A stretch of DNA of 64,000 nucleotides from JARFQW01 sp963842955 (GTDB lineage: Bacteria; Pseudomonadota; Gammaproteobacteria; Steroidobacterales; XN24). How positions within the stretch are numbered: the first letter of the stretch is position 1; each line of letters opens with the position of its first letter. Location of the stretch: contig CAWJIJ010000003.1 of the NCBI GenBank assembly GCA_963842955.1, forward strand, positions 1-64,000, in the 5' to 3' direction. This document shows, one piece after another, positions 10,833 through 19,662 of the stretch. The notes beneath the pieces were generated by a model. That model saw nothing but the letters and a program-made list of their open reading frames with translations, ran no database searches and was not told where the DNA came from. The position numbers and the translations under genes were made by a program.

Positions 10833-11929
10833 TCGTCGTTCCCCGTGCCCCAGTCGTTGACGCTGAAGATCGGTCGGAAACCCCGGGGCGGGAGGGTCGT
10901 AGAGGCGTCGAAGTCGCGAATGTTGCTCCGGTCGATGACGCGGATCTTCGGCGACACGTGGCGCAGTTCCAGGCTGCCTTCGAGAGCCCGTACGACCATG
11001 TCCACGGCGATACGCGCCTCGATGGCCTGCATGTCCGAGGGTGCCGCAATGATCTGGCCGCGACCGATACCCCGGTGGACGCCCGGGCCGTAGTAATAGG
11101 CCAGCACCTTGATGCGGTCGGACAGACCCCGGCGCCGGAGAATGGGCACCGCCGCCTCCGCGGTCACGGTCGTGCCGACGATGAAGTCCAGGTCCGTACG
11201 TTCATCGAGGGCCTGCTCGATCAGCTCGCCCTGGGCGGTCTTACCGGTATCGCCGCGGGCAGAAACCACGATCTCGAAGGCGCTGCCCTCAAGCGCGCTG
11301 CGGAAGCCCGCGTCCCCGGAATCCGCCCAGGCCGGTCCGTCCGGGCCGGGAAACCATCCGACGCGGACGGTGCCGTCCCCTGAGTCCTGGGTTTCGAGGA
11401 GGTACCGGCCGGTGGCATGGGCCATGTCCCAGTAGTCCGCCGCCGAGCGCCCGGTGAGGCCATCGACCGACAGGCCATTAATCAGGTCCACCACCGGCCT
11501 GCCCTCGGCAAGGTAGCCCGCCACAAGGTCGTTCAGGCCGTCGCCGGAAATCGCGCTGACAATCAGCCCGTCGGCATCCGTCGCCATGCAGTCGGTGATC
11601 TGCTGCCGCTGGGTTTCGAGGTTCCCATAGCCGCCGGCCTCGAATACCTGCAAGGCCACGCCCAGCCGGCGGGCCTCGTCGAACACGCCGAAGTTGACGG
11701 CAATCCAGTACTCGTCTTTGAGGTGCGGTATGGACACGCAGATCCGCCACGGTTTCGCGGCCGCATCCAGCGGCGTATAGGTGCCGGGATATCGCTGCCG
11801 TTCAGCGTTGAAGGGCGGATCGAAGATTTCCACCTCGAACGGGTACCAGATCTTCTCCGCTCGCGCCGGGGTGGCGGCAATAACCCACAGCGCCAAAAGG
11901 GCCAACGAAATCCTGCTCAATATCCGCAC
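10829..11929 (-). CDS. torT: TorT-like periplasmic ligand-binding sensor protein
   Basis: 366 residues from the GTG at 11929, which has GGGAG about 9 nt upstream and gives a clean signal peptide (MRILSRISLALLALWVIAATPARA). An ATG at 11989 is possible but unsupported. The mature part matches the TorT family: PWRICVSIPHLKDEYW, then FEAGGYGNLETQRQQI and a type-I periplasmic-binding fold similar to ribose-binding proteins. In E. coli, TorT binds trimethylamine N-oxide and controls the TorS kinase. Here the coupled kinase has PAS domains, unlike TorS, and no torCAD reductase genes are nearby, so the ligand may not be TMAO. The 4-bp overlap with the kinase supports a shared complex. Confidence 0.85.
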   Translation of the reverse strand: MRILSRISLALLALWVIAATPARAEKIWYPFEVEIFDPPFNAERQRYPGTYTPLDAAAKPWRICVSIPHLKDEYWIAVNFGVFDEARRLGVALQVFEAGGYGNLETQRQQITDCMATDADGLIVSAISGDGLNDLVAGYLAEGRPVVDLINGLSVDGLTGRSAADYWDMAHATGRYLLETQDSGDGTVRVGWFPGPDGPAWADSGDAGFRSALEGSAFEIVVSARGDTGKTAQGELIEQALDERTDLDFIVGTTVTAEAAVPILRRRGLSDRIKVLAYYYGPGVHRGIGRGQIIAAPSDMQAIEARIAVDMVVRALEGSLELRHVSPKIRVIDRSNIRDFDASTTLPPRGFRPIFSVNDWGTGNDE

Positions 11930-12131
11930 CCCTGCCGTCTCCCGATTCGCGTGGCGGCAACTATGAACCATAGGCCGGTGCCGGGCCAAACGATGACCCG
12001 ATAATCGGCAAAACCCGAAATCCGGGCCTTCCCCGGGTCCGGGAGGACCCCGGAAGAAGACAACCCACCGGTGATCCCGCGGGAGAAAGACAATGCCTGG
12101 ACGGTTCTGACCGTCATCGCGAAGAAGCCAG

Positions 12132-12168
12132 GCCGCCAGACCTCATTCGGCCTGGCGGCTTTCGTTTT
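12132..12168 (+). terminator. Hairpin terminator 3' of ppdK, T-rich on the plus strand
   Basis: Stem GCCGCCAG (12132-12139) with CTGGCGGC (12152-12159), 12-nt loop, followed by TTTCGTTTT on the plus strand. On the minus strand it is followed by a weaker pyrimidine run, so it may also end ppdK transcription. No plus-strand gene precedes it. Confidence 0.65.
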
Positions 12169-12221
12169 CCCGCTGGCTCATCTTCTCCGGCTTGCCCAGC
12201 GGGCGCGCCTTTGCGGATCGG

Positions 12222-15032
12222 TCAGAGCCCCGCCGCCGCCTTGAGGTCTTCGTCCGCTTTTGCCTCGGCCAGCTTGGCCTGGGCGGCGGCGAGTCGGGCC
12301 ACCGGCACCCGCGGTGGCGAGCAGGACACGTAGGTCAGGTCGATGTGGTGACAGAAGCGGATGGAGGCCGGGTGGCCCGCCTGCTCACCACAGATGCCCA
12401 CCTCGAGCCCGGGCCGGGCTTTGCGGCCCCATTCCACGGCGATCCGCATCAGCTGGCCGACCCCCTTGATATCCAGCACCTCGAAGGGGTTGTCCTCGAG
12501 GATCTGGTTCTCGTTGTAAAAGGGCAGGAACTTGTTCTCGGCATCCTCCCTTGAGAACGAGAACGTGGACTGGGTCAGGTCATTCGTGCCGAAGGAGAAA
12601 AACTCGGCCACTTCGGCCAGCTTGCCCGCCCGCATGCAGGCGCGCACGACTTCGATCATGGTCCCGAACTTGAAGTCCAGCTTCACGTTTCGGGCAGTCT
12701 CCACTTCCGTCCGGATCTCGTCGACCATGGCCCGCACCCGAATCAGCTCCTGGGCCGTGCAGACCTGGGGCACCATGATCTCCGGCCTCACGTCGAGCCC
12801 CTTCGCCTGGCATTCGGCGGCCGCCTCGAGCACGGCGCGGATCTGCATGCCGTAAATCTCCGGGTACGTCAGCCCCAGGCGTACGCCGCGGTGACCGAGC
12901 ATCGGATTGACCTCGAAGAGCTCCCGCACTTTCTGCAGCATGAGCCGTTTCTTGGCGATCGCCTCGTCGATGAGTTCGGCGCTGCCCTCGGGAACCGGCC
13001 AGGTCGCTTTGGCGGCCTGTTCCGGGCCGCGCAACAGCTGCAGCGCTCCCATCAGGTCGCCCACGCCTTCCACCGTGCCGCGCAGCTGTTGCAGGTGCTC
13101 CAATTCCCGCTCGAGCTGCCGCTCGGTGGGCAGGAACTCGTGGATCGGTGGATCCAGCAAGCGGATCGTGACCGGCCTGCCGGCCATGATGCCCAGCAGT
13201 TCGCGAAAATCTTCCCGCTGCACCGGGAGCAACCGGTCCAGGGCCTTGGCGCGTTCCTCCGGCGTATTCGCGAGGATCATCTCTACGACCAGCGGAAGAC
13301 GCTCCGGCGCATTGAACATGCGCTCGGTGCGGCACAGGCCAATGCCCATGGCACCGTAGTCCCGGGCCTTCTCCGCGCCATCGGGTGTGTCGGCATTCGC
13401 CAGTACCCGGACCCGGGCGATTTCGTCGGCCCAGCTCAACAGGGTACGCAGTTCTTCGGAGAACACCGGCGGCACCGTGGGGATGGCGCCGAGATACACG
13501 TCGCCGGTGGCGCCGTCGATGGTAATGACGTCGCCTTCGTGCAGGACGTGTTCACCCACCTTGGCCTGGCGGTTTTCAGGACGCACCTCGATGCCCTCGG
13601 CGCCGGCCACGCAGGGCTTGCCCATGCCCCGGGCCACGACTGCCGCATGGGACGTCTTGCCCCCGCGACTGGTCAGGATGCCCTGGGCGGCGAAGAAGCC
13701 GTGGATGTCCTCGGGCTTGGTTTCCTCGCGGACCAGCATGACCTTCTCGCCGGCCCGGCCCATCAATTCGGCGCGATCGGCGTCGAACACCACTTTGCCG
13801 GAGGCTGCGCCAGGCGACGCCGGCAGCCCCTGGGCTACGGCGACGGCGTCGTGCCCCGGATCCAGGCGCGGGTGCAGGAGCTGTTCCAGCAATTCGGGAT
13901 TGATGCGCATCAGCGCCTCTTCGCGGCTGATCAGGCCTGCTTCGGCCATCTCCAGCGAGGTCCGCACCATGGCGGTGGCGTTCATCTTGCCGTTGCGGGT
14001 CTGCAGGCAGTACAGCGTGCCTTTTTCGATGGTGTACTCGAAGTCCTGCACTTCGCGGTAATGGGTCTCGAGCTTCCCGCGCAGCGCTTCCAGCTGGCGA
14101 TAACCGTCGGGATCGTCGGTTTCCATGTCCTGCACGGGCTTGGGTGTACGGATGCCGGCGACCACGTCTTCGCCCTGGGCGTTCACCAGGTACTCGCCGA
14201 ACATGCTGTTCTCGCCGGTGCCCGGGTTGCGGGTGAAGCCGACTCCCGTGGCGCAGTCATCGCCCATGTTGCCGAACACCATCGTGCAGACATTCACCGC
14301 GGTCCCGTTGGCCATGTCCGGAGTGATGTGAAACTCCCGACGATAATCCACGGCCCGCTTGCCGCTCCAGGAGCGGAACACGGCCTTGATGGCGAGTTCC
14401 AGTGAGTCGTAGACATCCTCGGGGAACGGCCGGCCGGTTTCCTCGCGGACGATGTCCAGGAACCGTTCGCTGATCTCCTTCAGATGCTCGGCCTTCAGGC
14501 CCACGTCGACGGCCACGCCGGCTCGCCGCTTGATCTCCTCGAAGGGCTTGTCGAATTTCTCGTCGGCAATGCCCAGCGCCACCTTGCCGAAGAGCTGGAT
14601 AAAGCGCCGGTAGGCGTCGTAGCTGAAGCGCGCATCACCGGTGCTCTTGATGAGTCCGGCCAGCGTCTGCTGATTCAGGCCCAGGTTCAGGATCGTGTCC
14701 ATCATCCCCGGCATGGACAGAGCGGAGCCGGAACGTACCGACACCAGCAAGGGCTTTTCGGGGTCACCGAAACCCTTGCCGGTTTTTTCTTCGAGCGCAC
14801 GGATTTCCGCCTTGACCTGGTCCACCAGCCCGTCCGGGAGGTCGCCCTGGGGTGCGTCGAGAAATGCCAGGCAGGCCTCGGTGCTGATCACGAACCCCGG
14901 GGGCACGTTCAGACCGATCTGGGTCATCTCGCACAGGTTGGCGCCCTTGCCGCCGAGGAGTTGCTTGTCGTGGCCGTCGCCGGCCTCGAAAGAGAAGACG
15001 TAGGGTTTGCTGGAGGGGGTCGATGCGTTCAT
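12222..15032 (-). CDS. ppdK: Pyruvate, phosphate dikinase
   Basis: 936 residues. It interconverts pyruvate + ATP + Pi and phosphoenolpyruvate + AMP + PPi (cytoplasm). The N-terminal nucleotide-binding domain begins YVFSFEAGDGHDKQLLGGKG and includes VSVRSGSALSMPGMMDT. The central phosphohistidine domain has GGKTSHAAVVARGMGKPCV (His near 461). The C-terminal PEP/pyruvate TIM barrel carries IRLLDPPIHEFLPT, GTNDLTQ and the active-site Cys in VGICGEQAGHP. The C-terminus (ARLAAAQAKLAEAKADEDLK) is a little longer than in most relatives. It is monocistronic, on the minus strand. With gpmI it suggests a reversible, PPi-linked lower glycolysis. Confidence 0.97.
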   Translation of the reverse strand: MNASTPSSKPYVFSFEAGDGHDKQLLGGKGANLCEMTQIGLNVPPGFVISTEACLAFLDAPQGDLPDGLVDQVKAEIRALEEKTGKGFGDPEKPLLVSVRSGSALSMPGMMDTILNLGLNQQTLAGLIKSTGDARFSYDAYRRFIQLFGKVALGIADEKFDKPFEEIKRRAGVAVDVGLKAEHLKEISERFLDIVREETGRPFPEDVYDSLELAIKAVFRSWSGKRAVDYRREFHITPDMANGTAVNVCTMVFGNMGDDCATGVGFTRNPGTGENSMFGEYLVNAQGEDVVAGIRTPKPVQDMETDDPDGYRQLEALRGKLETHYREVQDFEYTIEKGTLYCLQTRNGKMNATAMVRTSLEMAEAGLISREEALMRINPELLEQLLHPRLDPGHDAVAVAQGLPASPGAASGKVVFDADRAELMGRAGEKVMLVREETKPEDIHGFFAAQGILTSRGGKTSHAAVVARGMGKPCVAGAEGIEVRPENRQAKVGEHVLHEGDVITIDGATGDVYLGAIPTVPPVFSEELRTLLSWADEIARVRVLANADTPDGAEKARDYGAMGIGLCRTERMFNAPERLPLVVEMILANTPEERAKALDRLLPVQREDFRELLGIMAGRPVTIRLLDPPIHEFLPTERQLERELEHLQQLRGTVEGVGDLMGALQLLRGPEQAAKATWPVPEGSAELIDEAIAKKRLMLQKVRELFEVNPMLGHRGVRLGLTYPEIYGMQIRAVLEAAAECQAKGLDVRPEIMVPQVCTAQELIRVRAMVDEIRTEVETARNVKLDFKFGTMIEVVRACMRAGKLAEVAEFFSFGTNDLTQSTFSFSREDAENKFLPFYNENQILEDNPFEVLDIKGVGQLMRIAVEWGRKARPGLEVGICGEQAGHPASIRFCHHIDLTYVSCSPPRVPVARLAAAQAKLAEAKADEDLKAAAGL

Positions 15033-15394
15033 GGCGATGATCCCGGGGGTCAGGCTCGTAAAGCGTTGATGTTCGGCACCTTGCGCGCCTGCGGTCCCGC
15101 CATCCCCGGCCCGGTGGGACCTGGGGGTGCGCGAGGGCGGGAGAGGGCTCCGCCGGCGCGGGTGAGTTCAGTTCTATGTATATCCCGACCCCGTCAAGGG
15201 GGCATTGCGCCAGATCAAGTTGCCTGCTGGCCATGCCAGCCCACGGCCGGCAAAGGGTGCTCCATACAGGGGGCAGTCAACTTGACTCCCTTCCCAATAG
15301 ATAAGAGAACTGTCCCCATATTTTCTCCTGTCCGGCGTTTCAAACCGCAGGCGTCGGTTGGGAGTCAAATCGTGGAAAGGGGAGTGAAACGCCG
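15033..15394. other. Intergenic region upstream of ppdK with one palindromic element
   Basis: 362 bp between divergently transcribed ppdK and the DUF6090-like gene. It should hold both promoters, but none can be named confidently. It contains the first copy of the dispersed GGGGACAGT palindrome (15269-15317) and the Shine-Dalgarno GGGGAGTG for the gene at 15395. Confidence 0.5.
15269..15317. repeat. Dispersed palindromic element, copy 1
   Basis: Left arm GGGGGCAGTCAACTTGACTC and right arm AGAACTGTCCCC enclose a divergent centre. This is the leftmost member of the family found in this window. Confidence 0.75.
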
Positions 15395-16066
15395 ATGCTT
15401 GCCAGAATCCGATCGACCTCGGGCGTAAAGGTGCTGGGCGAACTGCTGATGCTCGTGGTCGGCATCAATATCGCCCTGTGGTTCGAGGGCAAGTTCGAGG
15501 ACTTCTCGGACGCGGAGACCGAACAAGAGTATCTGCAGGGTCTGCAAAACGATCTGCAAACGGACCTGGAACGTCTCGACAGCAGCATCGGATTCAACGA
15601 GGCGAAGTCAACGCGACTTCTCAGTATCCTTCCGGAGCTCACTGCCCTCGCCGAAGCGCCGCCGGAGGCCCTCACGGAAACCATGTTCGAGCCGTCGGGT
15701 TACGATTTCTTCTCGCCGGCGGACTTCACTTATCGTTCCATGCAGGAGAGCGGCGATTTCCGCCTGTTGTCGGACGAGGCAACAAAGCAGGGTCTGCTCA
15801 GGCTCGCCCGGCGCTACCGGGAGCTCGATCAGATTCAGCGAAACTTCCTGCAGGCCCTCGACGACGGGTACATCCCCCTGATGATGACCAGCTTTGACCT
15901 GGCAAACGGCAAGCTCGCCGATCCGGAGCTGGTGGACAATCTGGCGTTTCGCAATTTCTTCGCGTACGCGATTCAGGATACCCAGCAACGCACCCTGTAC
16001 ATGACGGATGCCCGCAAACAGGCGGCGGCCCTCCTGGAGCTCATCGAGTCGCAGGTCCGGGAGTAA
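15395..16066 (+). CDS. Membrane-anchored DUF6090-like protein
   Basis: 223 residues with one N-terminal helix (VLGELLMLVVGINIALWFEG, about 12-31) followed directly by an acidic, mostly helical domain: DAETEQEYLQGLQNDLQTDL, then several amphipathic helices. The layout matches DUF6090-type proteins: a short cytoplasmic start, a single membrane helix, then a helical extracytoplasmic or membrane-associated domain of unknown function. The ATG at 15395 has GGGGAGTG upstream. It stands alone between ppdK and a convergent TPR-protein gene. Family assignment is by overall resemblance only. Confidence 0.75.
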   Translation: MLARIRSTSGVKVLGELLMLVVGINIALWFEGKFEDFSDAETEQEYLQGLQNDLQTDLERLDSSIGFNEAKSTRLLSILPELTALAEAPPEALTETMFEPSGYDFFSPADFTYRSMQESGDFRLLSDEATKQGLLRLARRYRELDQIQRNFLQALDDGYIPLMMTSFDLANGKLADPELVDNLAFRNFFAYAIQDTQQRTLYMTDARKQAAALLELIESQVRE

Positions 16067-16116
16067 TCGAAAGCCAACCTGCCGGGATATTCAAGGCAGG
16101 CGGACTGGGATCGACA

Positions 16117-16136
16117 GGGGGACAGTGCACCCAACT
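16117..16136. repeat. Dispersed palindromic element, left arm only (copy 2)
   Basis: GGGGGACAGTGCACCCAACT matches the left arm of the family. The expected right arm is replaced by a second G-rich, left-arm-like run (GGGGGGCAGGTCAC, 16143-16156). It lies between the convergent genes ending at 16066 and 16209. Confidence 0.6.
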
Positions 16137-16208
16137 CGATCCGGGGGGCAGGTCACGAGCGAGCCCGGCCGACTGAACAGACGCCGGGGTTGCCAGCACC
16201 TGCGGCGG

Positions 16209-16835
16209 TCAGTTGCTTTCCGAGATACGGGCGCCACCTCGAACCCAATCGGCGAACCCGGCTGCGCCGTCGCTCTCGCTGCCGCCGGCCTTGTCCTGGA
16301 CCCACGCCTGCATGGCTATCAGGAGGTTCGAAGCTTCTTCCGGGTGTTCGCCCGAGAGCAGAACGTAGGACTCCCTCACATCGTCGAAGCGGTTCAGTGC
16401 CAGGAAGGTCTCCGCACGGCCCTGGAGACTAACGGCATCGTCAGGCACCAGTGCCAGGGCCGAGTTGTAGGACTCAAGTGAATCGTCCAGTTCACCCAGC
16501 TTGCGTAGCGCGAAGCCCCGGGCCGTGTAGGCTTCGGTCAGGCGGTTATCGCATTCCAGGGCCCTGTCGAAGTGCCGTTTCGCGTTGTAGTAGGCCCGCT
16601 GGATCTTCTTTTCGTTGCGGGCCTTTTCGTCGACATCGATCATGGACGCCCGTTCAGTCTCGAACCGCCGGGCCCGCTCGAACTGACCGGTACCGCTGGC
16701 GTACTCCTGGGCTGCGTATTCGTCGTAAGTCAGGCCCAGCGGACCGGCGCCGCAGGGGTAGGTTTCCGCCGCCAGCGGCCCCGCCAGGATGAACGCGATG
16801 AAGACCCAAAGCCACCTGTTCATTTCCGTGTCCAT
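16209..16835 (-). CDS. Secreted TPR-repeat protein
   Basis: 208 residues. A signal peptide (MNRWLWVFIAFILAGPLAA, starting at the internal ATG at 16823) is followed by CGAGPLGLTYDEYAAQEY. Two or three tetratricopeptide repeats lie at about 75-145 (AYYNAKRHFDRALECDNRLTEAYTARGFALRKLGELDDSLESYNSALALVPDD is seen in outline: the ARGFALRKLG and YNSALALVPDD segments are typical TPR helices). TPRs bind partner proteins; none can be named. Either ATG (16835 or 16823) could be used. Confidence 0.75.
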   Translation of the reverse strand: MDTEMNRWLWVFIAFILAGPLAAETYPCGAGPLGLTYDEYAAQEYASGTGQFERARRFETERASMIDVDEKARNEKKIQRAYYNAKRHFDRALECDNRLTEAYTARGFALRKLGELDDSLESYNSALALVPDDAVSLQGRAETFLALNRFDDVRESYVLLSGEHPEEASNLLIAMQAWVQDKAGGSESDGAAGFADWVRGGARISESN

Positions 16836-16874
16836 TCGGATAGTTCGAGGGGTAATTCAGCTAACAGCATCATA

Positions 16875-17007
16875 GGGACAGTTCACCTGTTTTCGGCGGG
16901 CCCGGCTTGGTCCGCGGTTACACACCGGCCTTGCCATTAGTGGCTCCCAGGCCCCGGAGACCTTTTTCAGCGCTCTGCGTACCGCCTTGCTCACGTGCAC
17001 TGTCCCC
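16875..17007. repeat. Dispersed palindromic element with separated arms (copy 3)
   Basis: Left arm GGGACAGTTCACCTG (16875-16889) and right arm CGTGCACTGTCCCC (16994-17007) are the expected sequences but stand 104 bp apart instead of about 15-25. The intervening DNA is unrelated to the family. Confidence 0.6.
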
Positions 17008-17017
17008 GTAATCACTG

Positions 17018-19129
17018 TCACGGCGCCCGCATGGCGGCCGCCGTCTTCGCCATCCGCGCCAGCTGGACAAACTCGGTGCGGTAGCCGTAGGGGTCGTCAC
17101 CCTTGTTGGCCTGGGCCAGGACGATAACATCGTCGTAGCCGAAATCGCCGGTGTACCTGCCGCCCTTGAGCAGCTGGGCGAAGCCGGCAACGGACGTGGC
17201 GAAATCCAGCTCCCGCCGCAGCGCTTCCGGCAGGGTCCCCAGCGCATCGGACCCCTGGCGAATGGGCTGCTCCACGAGCCGCGAGCGGTCCTCCGCGGGG
17301 AGCTTGTACCGAATCTTCAGAAACGCGTACTCGCCGTTGGTGGTGATTCCGCGCCGTCCGAGCGGGCGCTCCGGCTCAGGCGCATACCGGCGTTCCTCCA
17401 CCTGGCGGGCGGTCGAGCCCACCGGCGTGATCTCGTAGATGGCCGTTACCGTATGACCGGCGCCGATGTCGCCCGCATCCACGGCATCGTTGTTGAAATC
17501 CTCACGGTTCAGGTGCCGGGTTTCGTAGCCGATGAGCCGGTACTCCGCCACCATGGCCGGGTTGAACTCCACCTGGATCTTCACATCCTTCGCGATGGGA
17601 AAGAGGCTGGAGGAGGCCTCCTCGACGAGTACCTTGCGGGCTTCGCTCAAGGTGTCGATGTACGCCGCCACACCATTGCCGTTCTGCGCCAGTGTCTGCA
17701 TCAGCTGGTCCTGGTAGTTGCCCTGGCCGAAGCCCAGCACCGACAGGAAAATGCCGGCGTCGCGCTTGCGCTCGACAAAGCCCTGCAGCTCCCGGTCGTT
17801 CGTCAGGCCCACGTTGAAATCGCCGTCCGTGGCCAGGATCACCCGGTTCACGGCATCCTCGTCTAAGTTCGCCTCGGCCAGTTCGTAGGCCAGTCTCAGG
17901 CCCTGGGCTCCCGCCGTCGAGCCACCGGCATTGAGCTGATTCAGTGCCGCAACTATCTTCTGCTTCTCGCGAACCGGTGTCGGCTCCAGCACCGTGCCGG
18001 CGGCGCCGGCATACACCGCGATCGCCACCGTGTCCTCGGGGCGCAGTTCGCTGAGCAGCAGCTCCATGGACTGCCTCACCAGCGGCAGCTTGTCCGGGCT
18101 GTTCATGGAGCCGGACACATCCAGCAGAAATACGAGGTTACTGCGGGGCCTGGCCCCCGCTGCCAGGTCATAACCCTTGATGCCGATATGCAGCAGCTTG
18201 CGGCCGTCCGCCCAGGGTGAGTCGCTGACCGCCACGGTGGGCCGAAACGGCACATCGCGGTTCTCCGGCAGCGGATAGGCGTAGTCGAAGTAGTTGACCA
18301 GTTCCTCGACGCGCACGGCATCGGGCTGTGGCAATACGCCGCTTTCCAGCTGGCGGCGGACGAAGCTGTACGAAGCCGTATCCACGTCCACCGAGAACGT
18401 GGACACCGGGTCTTCCGCGACCCGCCTGACCCGGTTCTGCTCGAAGGCCTCGAAGCGGTCGCGGCCTTCGTCGGCAGGGTAGGGCGGGCTGGCCACCGGC
18501 TCGTCACTGTAGACCGGCACGGATGCCTTCACATCCCCTCCGTAGGCGAGGAAGCCGGCTTCGTCGCCCTGGCCCATTTGCGCCGGCGGCGCGGGCATGG
18601 CCCCCGGCACGTTTGACGAACTGCCTGCGTTCTCGAGCATCTGTTCGGCGGAGTGGATGCGACCCACCTCCTTCCTGGCCTCGAGGCGTTCGCTCATCAC
18701 AACATCAGCATCCTCTGCGCTCGACGGGTCTGATTCCCGTAGAACCGGCACCTCGCCAGGATTACCAGAGGAACCCACCGGCCTGACGCCTGTGCCGGAG
18801 ACAATGCCTCCGGGCTGATATTGCGTCACTACGGCAATCGCGATCAGACCGGCGCACGCGGCGCTGAGACCGCCGAACAACACTCTTGGATTTGAAAACA
18901 CGTTTGCAGCCCTCTTGTCGGTTCGATTTCCGACAATGGGACGCAGCCAGGCGCGCCATCCTTGGGAGGACGTTCCGGCGCGCTCGGCATCAGTCTCCTG
19001 CAGCCCTTCGAATTCCGCGACCGCGCCGGCTATGGCCTGGCGTCTGGCGGCCGGATTCGGCTCGGGAATGTCCACGGTGTTCATGTGCTCGCGCAGAGCC
19101 TTATCGATCTGCTCGTCGTGCTCGTTCAT
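17018..19129 (-). CDS. YfbK-type von Willebrand factor A protein with N-terminal anti-sigma-like region
   Basis: 703 residues. A cytoplasmic N-terminus (1-80) is followed by a membrane helix at about 83-102 (VLFGGLSAACAGLIAIAVV), a low-complexity linker, the vWF_A N-terminal domain (VDTASYSFVRRQLESGVLPQ), a VWA domain with MIDAS motif DVSGSMNSPDK (about residue 340), and a DUF3520-type C-terminal domain ending at residue 703. Such proteins are often listed as 'Ca-activated chloride channel' homologues, but their role is unproven. The gene overlaps the upstream ECF sigma gene by 4 bp (ATGA). This overlap plus the short cytoplasmic N-terminus before a single membrane helix is the layout of a transmembrane anti-sigma factor, so I infer that it controls that sigma factor. 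Confidence 0.88.
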   Translation of the reverse strand: MNEHDEQIDKALREHMNTVDIPEPNPAARRQAIAGAVAEFEGLQETDAERAGTSSQGWRAWLRPIVGNRTDKRAANVFSNPRVLFGGLSAACAGLIAIAVVTQYQPGGIVSGTGVRPVGSSGNPGEVPVLRESDPSSAEDADVVMSERLEARKEVGRIHSAEQMLENAGSSSNVPGAMPAPPAQMGQGDEAGFLAYGGDVKASVPVYSDEPVASPPYPADEGRDRFEAFEQNRVRRVAEDPVSTFSVDVDTASYSFVRRQLESGVLPQPDAVRVEELVNYFDYAYPLPENRDVPFRPTVAVSDSPWADGRKLLHIGIKGYDLAAGARPRSNLVFLLDVSGSMNSPDKLPLVRQSMELLLSELRPEDTVAIAVYAGAAGTVLEPTPVREKQKIVAALNQLNAGGSTAGAQGLRLAYELAEANLDEDAVNRVILATDGDFNVGLTNDRELQGFVERKRDAGIFLSVLGFGQGNYQDQLMQTLAQNGNGVAAYIDTLSEARKVLVEEASSSLFPIAKDVKIQVEFNPAMVAEYRLIGYETRHLNREDFNNDAVDAGDIGAGHTVTAIYEITPVGSTARQVEERRYAPEPERPLGRRGITTNGEYAFLKIRYKLPAEDRSRLVEQPIRQGSDALGTLPEALRRELDFATSVAGFAQLLKGGRYTGDFGYDDVIVLAQANKGDDPYGYRTEFVQLARMAKTAAAMRAP

Positions 19130-19662
19130 GTCCGTTCCTCCTGCCCGACGAGGCGCGGGAAGTTCTTTCTGAATTCATGGAGACGCCAGGACACCGTACT
19201 TTCCCTGACCGCCAGCACTTCGGCCGCCTCCCGGTGGGTCAGGCCCTCGGCATGGACCAGCAGCAGGGTTTCCTTGATGCCGTCGGGCAGGGCGTTCAGG
19301 GCACTCAGCACCTGCCAGTGATGCACCTGGTTCTCCACCCCGTCCCTGTCCGTGGCAGGTTCCGGGGCGCCGTCGCTGGCTGTCGAGACCGTTTCGTGGC
19401 GCCGGTTGGCGCGGCTCCAGTCCCGGGCGCAGTTGATGACCAGCCGGTACAGCCAGCTGGTAAAGGCCGACTCGAAGCGAAACTGACCGATGGACCGCGC
19501 CAGCTTCATGCAGGCCTGCTGGGTAATGTCCTCGGCATCCTCGCGGTTGCCGCACCATTTCCAGGCAAAGCGGTAAAGCGTGTCGTACCGGGCCTCCAGC
19601 AGCGCCTCGAAGGCCTTCGCGTCACCCTTTTGCGCCCGTCGGATCAGCGCCTCGTCATCCAT
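19126..19662 (-). CDS. ECF sigma factor (RpoE family)
   Basis: 178 residues. Region 2 shows FEALLEARYDTLYRFAWKWC and DAEDITQQACMKLAR. The region 2.4-like SWLYRLVINCARDW follows. Region 4 has ALPDGIKETLLLVHAEGLTH and REAAEVLAVRESTVSWRLHE as the promoter -35 recognition helix-turn-helix. It starts at ATG 19662 and overlaps the VWA gene by 4 bp, so the pair forms one operon. Such sigma factors are usually held inactive by the protein encoded downstream, here the membrane VWA protein. Autoregulation is expected for the class but no promoter consensus was identified. Confidence 0.92.
   Translation of the reverse strand: MDDEALIRRAQKGDAKAFEALLEARYDTLYRFAWKWCGNREDAEDITQQACMKLARSIGQFRFESAFTSWLYRLVINCARDWSRANRRHETVSTASDGAPEPATDRDGVENQVHHWQVLSALNALPDGIKETLLLVHAEGLTHREAAEVLAVRESTVSWRLHEFRKNFPRLVGQEERT

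Noticed and set aside
12891..14405. Plus-strand open frame of 504 codons inside ppdK
   Set aside because: Lies antisense to conserved PPDK motifs; long antisense frames are common at this GC content.
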